Part shown: positions 25,551 through 34,003 of the stretch, piece after piece
How the letters are laid out: the number at the start of each line of letters is the position of its first letter
Position numbering within the stretch: position 1 is the first letter of the stretch
Source: an uncultured bacterium
GTDB taxonomy: Bacteria; Pseudomonadota; Alphaproteobacteria; Sphingomonadales; Sphingomonadaceae
Length of the DNA stretch: 64,000 nt
Direction of reading: 5' to 3'
NCBI GenBank assembly: GCA_942636505.2
Contig: CALOGB020000056.1
Span: 796,547 to 860,546, forward strand
The notes under the pieces: generated by a model
The model's database searches: none
What the model was told of the DNA's origin: nothing
The model's input: only the letters and a program-made list of their open reading frames with translations
Position numbers and translations under genes: made by a program

Positions 25551-28500
25551 GCCGGCAGGTCCAGTGCGGCGAGGATCGAGTTGCGGCGGGTCTGCCACAG
25601 GTTGGCTGCGTGAAGGGCGGCAAAACGCGCCTGCATCGCCGCGAGTGCGCCGGGGTTGGCTTCGGCGAGGAACGCGTGGACGTCGTCGCGGCCCAGCGTC
25701 GCGTCGTAATAGAGGTCAATCAGTTCGGGACGGACTGCGCTCGCAAAATGCGCGAAGGCTCCGAGGTGATCGAGCGTGGCGGCGATCTCCGCACCACCGC
25801 GGAAGCCGTGGCGCATCATGCCGTCGACCCAGGCCGGATGTGCCGCGCGGGCGTGGACGACGCGGGCGATCTCCTCGTTGAGGGGGCGGGCCTTGGCCTG
25901 GTTCGGATCGCGTGCGTCGAGATGGTAGAGCGTGGCGCTGCCCCCTGCGACCGATTGCGCGGCGGCGAAACCGGCTTCGTGCGCGGCGTAGTCCGCGGCG
26001 AGGAGAAGGTCGGTTTCGGGGAGGTCCTGGACGTGGACGAAGGCGTCGGCGGCGGCGACGCGGTCGCGGATGCCCGCGGGGTCGAAACTGTCCTGGCCCC
26101 CTTCCCCATCGGCGTCGAGCGCGTGGCTGGACGCGGACAGCCACGCTTGCCCGGCCTTCAGTCGCGCTTCCGGCGTGTAGGTCTCGGCCGCGTCGCCCAT
26201 GCTGAGGCCGTAGCGGCCGGGTTCGGGGCCGTAGACGCGCGCGGTGACTGGCTTGCCGACGAAGGGGTTCCAGTCGGCCGGTTCGTCGCGTGCGCCTAAG
26301 GCTCGAACGGTCTGGCCGAACATCGTGCATAGCGTCGGGAAGGCGTCGCGAAACAGGCCGGATACGCGCAGGGTGACGTCGATGCGGGGGCGGTCGAAGT
26401 TAGCCAGCGGGAGGATCTCGACGCCCGTCACGCGGTCGGATTGCATGTCCCACACCGGCTCCGCGCCGAGCAGGTGGAGCGCCATCGCGAACTCCTCGCC
26501 TGCGGTCCGCATCGTCGCCGAGGCCCAGAGGTCGACGACGAGGTTGCGCGGGTAGTCGCCGTGGTCCTGCAAATGGCGGCGGACGAGTTCGTCGGCGAGC
26601 TTGACGCCTTGGGTATGGGCGGCGCGCGACGGGACCGCGCGGGGATCGGTTGTGTAGAGGTTGCGGCCGGTCGGGAGGACGTCGGCGCGGCCTCGCCACG
26701 GGGAGCCGGACGGGCCGGACGCGACGCGCTTGCCTTTGAGGGCCGACAGGAGACCGGCGCGTTCGGCATCGCCTTGCTCGCCGCGGCCGTAGATGTGGAG
26801 GCCGTCGCCATACTGGCTCTCCTTCACGTCGCAGACGAACGTGTCGATGCGGGTGATCGCTTCGGCTTGGGACTGTACGTCGTCGAGACCCAGCGTCGCG
26901 GCGAGGCCGGTGGCAGTGGCTTCGTCGCGGATGTCGCGTTGCAGGCGGTCGCGGCGGGCTGGATCGAGGCCGTCGGCGTTGGAGAATTCGTCGAGCAGCG
27001 CTTCGAGGCGACCGAGGCCGGCGCCGGTGCGCGTGCGTTCGAGCGGGGGCGGGACATGGCCTAGCGTGACCGCGCCGATGCGGCGTTTGGCTTGGGCCGC
27101 TTCGCCGGGGTCGTTGACGATGAAGGGGTAGATGACGGGCATCGCGCCGGTGAGCGCTTCGGGCCAGCAGGCGTCGGACAGCGCGACCGACTTGCCGGGG
27201 AGCCATTCGAGCGTGCCGTGCGCCCCGACGTGGACCAGCGCGTCGGTGCCGCGCGTGCGGAGCCAGAGGTAGAAGGCGACATAGGCGTGGCAGGGGCAGC
27301 GCGAGAGGTCGTGATATTCCTCCGCGCGGTGCTCTGTGCGGCCGCGTTCGGGTTGGAGCGCGACGAGCGCCCCGCCCCGGTCGATCGCTGTGAAGGCGAA
27401 GTCTTCGGTGGGTTCGCCCCAGGTTTCCTGAAGGTCTTTTCGCAGAGTTGCGGAGAGGTGCGCGAGGGCTTTGCGGTACTCGGCGAGCGGCCAGTGGATG
27501 CGGGAGGTAGCGAGATCAGTTGGGTCGCGCGTGATTGCGTAGCCGGCTTCGGCGAGGTCGGCGAGGATCGCTTGCGTGGAGGCTAGCGCGTCGAGGCCGA
27601 CGGCGTGCGCCATCTGGTACGTCTTGCCGGGGTAGGTCGAGAGGATGATCGCGATGCGGTGGTCGGCGACGGGCTTGCTGGCGAGGTTCGTCCAGGCTTC
27701 AATCTTCGCGGCGATGGCGGTGATGCGGGCTGGGTCGGCGCGGTGTTCGTGGCGGGTGTATTCCAGGTCGCCGTCGCGGGCGGCGGCTTCCTTGAAGCTG
27801 GCGACGCCGGCGAAGAGGCGGCCGTCCACTTCGGGGAGGACGACGTGCATCGCAAGATCTGCGGGTGACAGGCCTCGGGTCGCGCCGATCCAAGCCGCGC
27901 GGTCGGAGGTCGCCAGCGCGATCTGGAATACGGGGACGTTGGCGCCATGCAATGGCGTGGTGTCGGTAGCGCCGCGTGCGGAGAAGGCGGTGGCGTTGAC
28001 GATCGCGGCGGGGTTCAGAGACTCGACCCAGCGTTTCATCCAGCCGGCTGCGTCGGGCGCTTTGAGCGAAGGCGCGAAGAGGCCGATGACGTCGAACCCT
28101 CTCGCGGTCAGTTCGGCATGAAGCGCTTCGATCGGATGGAGGTCGGCGGCGGTCAGGTAGGAGCGGTAGAAGACGATCAGGATGCGGGGGCGGTTCGCGT
28201 TGAGCGCGAATGCGGCCGGGCATGTCACGCCGTCGTGCGGCTGCCAGCCGCCGACGTCGGCGATCGCGCGGACGCCGGTGACGGGGCCGGCTAAAATGCC
28301 TGCCGCGAGCGCGAACTGCGCCAGTGCCGCTTGCGCCGCGACGGCGCCGCCGGTGTCGCAGAGATGGGCCAGGCGGCGGAGCGTCGAGAGCGGGATCGTC
28401 GAGGCGGCGTCGAGGCGCGTGTCGATGCGGCCGTCTGCGGCGAGGACGGCTAGCGCGATGCCCTTCTCCCGCGCGAGGTTTTCGACCTGTTGCAGGCCAT

Positions 28501-28792
28501 AGCTCCAGTACGAGCGCCCCCCGATCAGCCGGATCAGGATGCCCTTCGCGCCCGCCAGCGTCTGCTCGACATAGGTGTCGACCGAGAGTGGGTGCTGGAG
28601 TGCGGTCAGGTTCGCGAGGCGTAGCGAGGGCAACCGGCCTCCGGCGGCATTCGCACGTTTCCAGCCCGCGGCGAATGCGCCGAGGTCGCCGTCGGAGAAG
28701 GACAGGACGACGAGGTCCGCGGGGGATTGGGCGAGGTCCTGCGGGACCGCGCTTTCCTCCAGCCCGTGGGTCTCGCGGAAGACGACGTGCAT
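25547..28792 (-). CDS. cobN: Cobaltochelatase large subunit CobN
   Basis: This 1081-residue protein is the porphyrin-binding subunit of the ATP-dependent cobaltochelatase, homologous to ChlH/BchH. It shows HPIEALHAELTARGFDVIGL near 230, the VHVGAHGTLEWLPGKSVAL segment near 530, SQYGDGLHIYGRG near 670, and a C-terminal ALDADGEGGQDSF. It is somewhat shorter than the ~1270-residue Pseudomonas enzyme. CobS and CobT, needed for activity, are not in this window. The start at 28792 follows cobW by 8 bases; longer frames upstream are cobW shadows. Confidence 0.92.
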   Translation of the reverse strand: MHVVFRETHGLEESAVPQDLAQSPADLVVLSFSDGDLGAFAAGWKRANAAGGRLPSLRLANLTALQHPLSVDTYVEQTLAGAKGILIRLIGGRSYWSYGLQQVENLAREKGIALAVLAADGRIDTRLDAASTIPLSTLRRLAHLCDTGGAVAAQAALAQFALAAGILAGPVTGVRAIADVGGWQPHDGVTCPAAFALNANRPRILIVFYRSYLTAADLHPIEALHAELTARGFDVIGLFAPSLKAPDAAGWMKRWVESLNPAAIVNATAFSARGATDTTPLHGANVPVFQIALATSDRAAWIGATRGLSPADLAMHVVLPEVDGRLFAGVASFKEAAARDGDLEYTRHEHRADPARITAIAAKIEAWTNLASKPVADHRIAIILSTYPGKTYQMAHAVGLDALASTQAILADLAEAGYAITRDPTDLATSRIHWPLAEYRKALAHLSATLRKDLQETWGEPTEDFAFTAIDRGGALVALQPERGRTEHRAEEYHDLSRCPCHAYVAFYLWLRTRGTDALVHVGAHGTLEWLPGKSVALSDACWPEALTGAMPVIYPFIVNDPGEAAQAKRRIGAVTLGHVPPPLERTRTGAGLGRLEALLDEFSNADGLDPARRDRLQRDIRDEATATGLAATLGLDDVQSQAEAITRIDTFVCDVKESQYGDGLHIYGRGEQGDAERAGLLSALKGKRVASGPSGSPWRGRADVLPTGRNLYTTDPRAVPSRAAHTQGVKLADELVRRHLQDHGDYPRNLVVDLWASATMRTAGEEFAMALHLLGAEPVWDMQSDRVTGVEILPLANFDRPRIDVTLRVSGLFRDAFPTLCTMFGQTVRALGARDEPADWNPFVGKPVTARVYGPEPGRYGLSMGDAAETYTPEARLKAGQAWLSASSHALDADGEGGQDSFDPAGIRDRVAAADAFVHVQDLPETDLLLAADYAAHEAGFAAAQSVAGGSATLYHLDARDPNQAKARPLNEEIARVVHARAAHPAWVDGMMRHGFRGGAEIAATLDHLGAFAHFASAVRPELIDLYYDATLGRDDVHAFLAEANPGALAAMQARFAALHAANLWQTRRNSILAALDLPA

Positions 28793-28800
28793 CGTGGGCC

Positions 28801-29838
28801 TCAGCCGTTCAGCGCGGCCTTGATGCGGGCCTCGTCGATCCGGTCGTGCTCGGCGATGACCACGAGTTGCGTGCGGCGCGGTTCGTCGGCGCGCCACGGG
28901 CGGTCGTATTGCGTGCGGACGCGGGCGCCGACGGCCTGGACGAGCAGGCGCATCGGCTTGCCGGTGACGGCTGCATAGCCCTTCACGCGGAGGATGTCAG
29001 CGCTGCGGGCGAGCGCCTCGATCTTCGCGGTCAGGTCGGCGGGGTCGGCGATCTCGCCGAGCTCGACGACGACGCTGTCGAAATCGTCATGCTCGTGGTC
29101 GTCCTCGCCGTCGTGATGCGAGGGGCGGCTGGCGATGTCGTCCTCGGCAGCGGCGTTGAGGCCGAGGATCACGCGCGGATCGATGATGCCATCGGTGAGG
29201 TCGATCACCGGGAGCGGCCGTGTGGACTCGGCCGCGATGACGGCGCGTGCCTTGGCGACGCCCTCGGGTCCGGCGAGATCGACCTTGGTCAAGAGCACCA
29301 GATCGGCGCAGGCGAGCTGATCCTCGAACACCTCCGACAAAGGCGTCTCGTGGTCGACGCTCGGGTCTGCGGCGCGCTGGGCATCGAGCGCGGCAACGTC
29401 GGGGGCGAAGCGACCGGCGGCGACCGCTTCGGCATCGGCTAGCGCGATGACGCCATCGACGGTGATGCGCGAGCGGATCGCGGGCCAGTCGAATGCCTTG
29501 AGCAGTGGTTTTGGAAGCGCGAGGCCAGACGTCTCGATGAGGATGTGGTCGGGGCGCGGATCGAGAGCGAGCAGTGTCTCGACGGTCGGGATGAAGTCGT
29601 CTGCCACCGTGCAGCAGATGCAGCCGTTCGCAAGCTCCACGACGTTCTCAGCCGGGCAATCGGGGATCGCACAACCCTTCAGGATGTCGCCGTCGATACC
29701 GAGCGTGCCGAATTCGTTGACCACGACGGCGAGACGGCGGCCGTTCGCATTGCGGATCAGGTGGCTGATGAGCGTGGTCTTGCCGGCTCCGAGAAAGCCG
29801 GTGACGATCGTGACGGGGACCTTTGAAAGATCGGGCAT
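28801..29838 (-). CDS. cobW: CobW-type metallochaperone GTPase
   Basis: This 345-residue G3E GTPase has the P-loop GFLGAGKTT near residue 13, the metal-binding GCICC motif near residue 74, and a His/Asp/Glu-rich insertion (HHDGEDDHEHDD near 237) that may bind metal. CobW is thought to deliver cobalt to the chelatase. The start at 29838 has AGGAG 6-7 bases upstream. It is the first gene after a cobalamin riboswitch, and cobN follows after 8 bases. Confidence 0.92.
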   Translation of the reverse strand: MPDLSKVPVTIVTGFLGAGKTTLISHLIRNANGRRLAVVVNEFGTLGIDGDILKGCAIPDCPAENVVELANGCICCTVADDFIPTVETLLALDPRPDHILIETSGLALPKPLLKAFDWPAIRSRITVDGVIALADAEAVAAGRFAPDVAALDAQRAADPSVDHETPLSEVFEDQLACADLVLLTKVDLAGPEGVAKARAVIAAESTRPLPVIDLTDGIIDPRVILGLNAAAEDDIASRPSHHDGEDDHEHDDFDSVVVELGEIADPADLTAKIEALARSADILRVKGYAAVTGKPMRLLVQAVGARVRTQYDRPWRADEPRRTQLVVIAEHDRIDEARIKAALNG

Positions 29839-29949
29839 TGGTATTCTCCTGCGAGCACACGCACGCACGACCATAGGGCCGCACGCGTTCGTCGCTCAGA
29901 CGGAGTACCGTGCCGCGACCATCCCCTGGATCGTAGCAAGAGCGACCGT

Positions 29950-30131
29950 TGCGCTGGCAGGTCTCCTGGCTCGCGGGTCGAGGCTCGACATACGCCTTCC
30001 CAGGTTTCCCCAGTGGCTGCCCTTCTCGTGAAGGGCGTGTGCGTCTCGCTCACCGCTTACAGTTGCAGGGACAGCCGCGGCATTGGGAGGAACTCCCGCA
30101 CCGCATTCCCATTCAAGCCCCGAAAGGCACC
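29950..30131 (-). ncRNA. Cobalamin riboswitch upstream of cobW
   Basis: Read on the minus strand, the element starts with ggtgcc at 30131, contains the conserved GCAACTGTAAGCGG-type core, the B12 box GCCACTGG at about 30010-30017, and ends with the GCCAGGAGACCTGCC segment near 29956-29970. These are the signatures of the adenosylcobalamin-sensing element. It should turn off cobW and the downstream cob genes when B12 is abundant. About 110 bases separate it from the cobW start. Confidence 0.93.
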
Positions 30132-30223
30132 GGCGCGATCTGTGAGGTTCGGTGAAACCGAGCCTCGGGGGGTGGGTTAGAGGAATATGGCGGGCGTGCC
30201 AATTCGCATATCGGTAGTTTTCG

Positions 30224-30346
30224 ATCCTCCCCCGCCAGGGGGAGGTGGCTGGCACTTGCCAGACGGAGGGGGAGGACACGGAGCAAACGTGATCGCCGCC
30301 CTCCCCCTCCGTCGCTTCGCGCCACCTCCCCCTGGCGGGGGAGGAT
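30224..30346. repeat. Nested long palindrome (26 bp and 14 bp arms)
   Basis: The outer arms 30224-30249 and 30321-30346 are perfect 26-bp complements. Inside them, 30262-30275 and 30300-30313 form a second perfect 14-bp stem. The DNA could fold as a large two-tier hairpin. It lies between the NiCoT stop and the cobW riboswitch. A degenerate relative lies at 63326-63444, so this is a dispersed repeat. Confidence 0.8.
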
Positions 30347-30384
30347 TCGAAAGCGCGTCGAGCTTGGGGAACAGAGGAGCTAGC

Positions 30385-31434
30385 TTATCCGTGCACGACT
30401 TCGATCTCGTCGAAGCGTTTCCAGCGATAGATCGCGAAGCTCAGCACCCAGCAGAGCACGAACAGGCCGATGATCGCGAAGCCGAGGCCGTTGAAGTTCT
30501 CGCCGAGCGCCGTTGCGACGTCCCATATGCCGCCGGTGAAGCCGAGCTTCGATCCGAGCAGCGCCAGCGTCTCGATCCCGCCGATCGCGATCGCGACGAT
30601 CGCGGAGATCAAGGTGATCGTGATGTTGTAGTAGAGCTTGCGGATCGGCTTCACGAACGCCCATTCATAGGCGCCGAGCATGACGACGCCGTCCGCGGTA
30701 TCGACCAACGCCATGCCGGTCGCGAACAGCACGGGGAGGACGAGGACGATGCCGATCGAGAGACCGTCGGCGGCCTGGCTCGCTGAGAGGCCAAGGATCG
30801 CGACCTCCGTCGCTGTGTCGAAACCGAGTCCGAACAGGAAGCCGAGCGGCGCCATGTGCCAGCTCCGCGTGACCAGCCGGAACATCGGGCGGAACAGACG
30901 TGCGAGCAGGCCGCGGTTGCCGAGGAGGAGGTCGAGGTCCTCCTCGACATAGGTGCCGCCGCCGCGGACATGGCCGAAGGTGCGCCAGACCGAGCGGAGG
31001 ATGATCAGGTTCATCGCGGCGATCGTGAACAGGAACACAGCGGAGATGACGGTCGCGACCACCCCGCCTACCTGCTTGAATGCCTCGAACTGCGACAGCG
31101 CATTGGCGGTCAGTGCGATCGCGACCGCCGCGATGAGCACGATGCCGGAATGACCGATCGCGAACCAGAAGCCGACCGCGATCGGGCGCTGGCCGTCCTG
31201 CATGAGTTTCCGCGTCACGTTGTCGATCGCGGCGATGTGGTCTGCGTCGACCGCGTGGCGCAGGCCGAGGCCCCAAGCGAGCAGCGCGGTGCCCAGCATC
31301 AGCGGTTGCGCGTGAAACAGCGAGAACGCCCAGCACCATGCGGCGATGTTGGCCGCGACCAGGCCTGCGAACATCCAGCCGATGCGCTTTCGTGTCGAAC
31401 CCCGCGTCGGTCGGTTCATCGTCAAAGTCGTCAT
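30385..31434 (-). CDS. NiCoT-family nickel/cobalt transporter
   Basis: This 349-residue inner-membrane permease has about eight hydrophobic segments. The NiCoT signature RHAVDADHIAAIDN places the HX4DH metal motif at residues 60-66; LGFDTATEVAIL and GMALVDTADG are the other hallmark motifs. Control by a B12 riboswitch indicates that cobalt, for corrin insertion, is the physiological substrate. The start at 31434 is chosen because the frame further upstream runs through the riboswitch itself. It is transcribed toward the cob cluster. Confidence 0.92.
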   Translation of the reverse strand: MTTLTMNRPTRGSTRKRIGWMFAGLVAANIAAWCWAFSLFHAQPLMLGTALLAWGLGLRHAVDADHIAAIDNVTRKLMQDGQRPIAVGFWFAIGHSGIVLIAAVAIALTANALSQFEAFKQVGGVVATVISAVFLFTIAAMNLIILRSVWRTFGHVRGGGTYVEEDLDLLLGNRGLLARLFRPMFRLVTRSWHMAPLGFLFGLGFDTATEVAILGLSASQAADGLSIGIVLVLPVLFATGMALVDTADGVVMLGAYEWAFVKPIRKLYYNITITLISAIVAIAIGGIETLALLGSKLGFTGGIWDVATALGENFNGLGFAIIGLFVLCWVLSFAIYRWKRFDEIEVVHG

Positions 31435-31627
31435 GCACAAACCCCGCAGCGTCCGACGAGGACCGGGGCCTGCCGCGAACGGCCGGGCCATGCGACGACC
31501 GGACGCCATGAGCGACCGACGCACGACGCCGATGCGGCCCCCGCCACATGGTCGTCGCTCAGCCAGTGTCACGCAGGCGGCGTTCACCGTGCCTCGGCCA
31601 CCCCCTGGACCGGGACAAGAGCGACCA

Positions 31628-31815
31628 GACGCCGGCAGGTCTCCTGGCTCGCGGGTCAAAGCTCCACGCCACGCCTTCCCAGGTCGTCGACCCAGTGGCT
31701 GCCCTCGCGAAAAGGGCTCGTGCGTATCGCTCACCGCTTACAGTTGCAGGGACAGCCGCGGCATGGGACGGCGAACCGTCCGCACCGCATTCCCAATCAA
31801 GCCCTTCCGGGCACC
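31628..31815 (-). ncRNA. Cobalamin riboswitch upstream of the cobalt transporter
   Basis: On the minus strand the element starts with ggtgcc near 31815, has the B12 box GCCACTGG near 31690-31697 and ends with the GCCAGGAGACCTGCC segment near 31634-31648. It shares a 37-base identical core with the cobW riboswitch. About 190 bases separate it from the transporter start. It should repress cobalt uptake when B12 is sufficient. Confidence 0.93.
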
Positions 31816-31894
31816 GACGCGATCACGGGAAACGGCTAGAAGCCGCGTCCCGCGCGATCGGTACCCTGCTTTGGGTCGCGTGCCAACGGTCGCG

Positions 31895-34003
31895 CTATTT
31901 CGCCAGGCCGAGCTGTTGCAGCATGAACGCCTGCCACTCGGAGTTCTGACGGTAGCGCTCGAACCGGCCGGACTTGCCGCCATGCCCTGCCTCCATGTTG
32001 ACGCGGAACAGCAGCGGGTTCTTGTCGGTCTTGAGTTCGCGGAGTTTCGCTACCCACTTGGTCGGCTCGTAATATTACACCTGGCTGTCCCATAGCCCGG
32101 TGCCGACATACAGCGCGGGATACGCCTTCGCCTTGACGTTGTCGTACGGCGAATAGCTCAGCATGTAATCGTACGATGCCTTCTGCGCGGGGTTGCCCCA
32201 TTCGTCGTATTCGAAGGTCGTCAGCGGGATCGATGCGTCGAGCATCGTCGTCACCACGTCGACGAACGGCACCTGCGCGATGATCAGCTTGTAATCCGCC
32301 GGCGCCATGTTCGCGACGCCGCCCATCAGCAGCCCGCCGGCACTGCCGCCCATCGCCGCGACGCGGTCTTTCGCCGCGTATTTCTGCGCGACGAGATAGC
32401 GGGTGACGTCGATGAAGTCGGTGAAGCTGTTCTTCTTGTTGAGCAGATGTCCGTCGTCATACCAGCCGCGGCCCATCTCCTGCCCGCCGCGGATATGCGC
32501 GATCGCATAGACCACGCCGCGATCGAGCAGGCCGATGCGACCGGGGTCGACGCCCGGATCGCTTGAGATTCCGTAGCTGCCATAGGCGTATTGGAAGAGC
32601 GGCGCGGTGCCGTCTCGCTTGGTGCCCTTGGCGTAGACCAGCGACACGGGGATCCGCGTGCCGTCACGCGCCGGCGCCCAAACGCGTTCGGTGACGTATT
32701 TCGCAGGGTCGTAGCCCGGTACCGGCGCGACCTTCAATACGCGGCGCTCGCCGGTTTTCGCGTTGACCTCGTAGGTCGTGGTCGGCGTCACGAGCGAGCC
32801 ATAGGTGTAGCGAACCCACGGTGTCGCGGTCTCCTCGTTGACGTCGAGCGACATGCGATAGGCGGGTTCGTCTGCAGTGACAGGGGTGGACTTGCCGGCA
32901 TCGTTCAGCACGCGGATCATGCGGTTGCCGCCTTCGCGCTGGTCGATCGCGACGAAACCGTCGAACGGCTTGAAGCCTTCGATGAAGACGGTGTCGCTGG
33001 CCGGCGTCAGGTCGCGCCATGCCGTCGTTCCTTTCGCCAGATCGGCATCGGCGACGGTCACCAGCTTGTAGTTCTTGGCGGCCTTGTTGGTGCGGATGAT
33101 CCAGCGATTGCCGATGTGATCCGCGCTGTAGCGGAACTCGCGCTTGCGTGGTGCGACGATCGTGAAGCTGGTCGGGGCCGCGGCCGGCGCGCAGCGTTGC
33201 TCGTCGCTGACCGTGCTGCTCACGCCGATGCAGACGAACTTGTCGTCGGCGGTGCGCGAGACGCCCATCGAATAGGTGTCGTCCTTTTCTTCGTACAGCA
33301 ACCGGTCGTTGGCGACCGGCGTGCCGAGGACATGCGCCTTCACGCGGTAGCCGCGCAACGTGACGGGGTCCTTCTCGACGTAGAGCAACGTCTTGTTATC
33401 GTCCGCCCAGACGACGTTCGGTTCGATATTCGATATCGTGTCGGCGATCATCGCACCGGTCGCGAGGTCCTTGACCTTGAGCACGTATTGGCGGCGGCCG
33501 ACGGTGTCTTCGGCCCAGGCGACGCGGCGGTTGTCGGGGCTCACTGCCCAGTCGCTCAGCGCGAAGAAGCTGTGGCCCTTCGCCATCGCCGGCTGGTCGA
33601 ACAGCGTTTCGGCGGGCGCGGTGCGGCTACCCTTGCGGCGCTCGAGGATCGGGTAGTCCGCGCCGGTCTGAAATCGCGAGCCGTAATAATAGCCGTTCTT
33701 CACGTACGGGACCGAGCTGTCGTCCTGCTTGATGTGCGAGACGGTGTCTTCGTACAGCTTGGCCTGGAGCGGCTTCAGCGATGCGAGTTGCGCATCGGCA
33801 TAGGCGTTCTCGGCAGCGAGATAGGCGAGCATCTCCGGGTTCTTTCGCGTGTCGTCGCGCAGCCAGTAATAATCGTCCTCACGCGCGCCGTTGGGCGAGG
33901 TTACCTGGAACGGTTTCTTCGCGACGCGCGGCGGCTGGACCTGCGCCACCGCCGCCGTCGAGACCAGCGCCACGCCGGCGAGCATCATGTACCGTATCGT
34001 CAT
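31895..34003 (-). pseudogene. ptrB: S9A oligopeptidase B interrupted by an in-frame TAA
   Basis: The full frame codes for 702 positions of a secreted prolyl-oligopeptidase-family enzyme: signal peptide (1-20), beta-propeller (about 70-400) and alpha/beta-hydrolase domain. Ser554 (GGSAGG) and Asp639 (GLWDSQV) are present, but codon 643, at 32077-32075, is TAA. Codons 644-702 continue in perfect family sequence (YYEPTKWVAKLRELK, then EAGHGGKSGRF with catalytic His674) to TAG at 31895. The family has Gln at the stop position. As read, the product ends after residue 642 and lacks the catalytic His. A sequencing error or readthrough cannot be excluded. Confidence 0.85.

Noticed and set aside
31435..31734. 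N-terminal extension of the cobalt transporter
   Set aside because: The extension would translate the B12 riboswitch aptamer and has no membrane or signal character.
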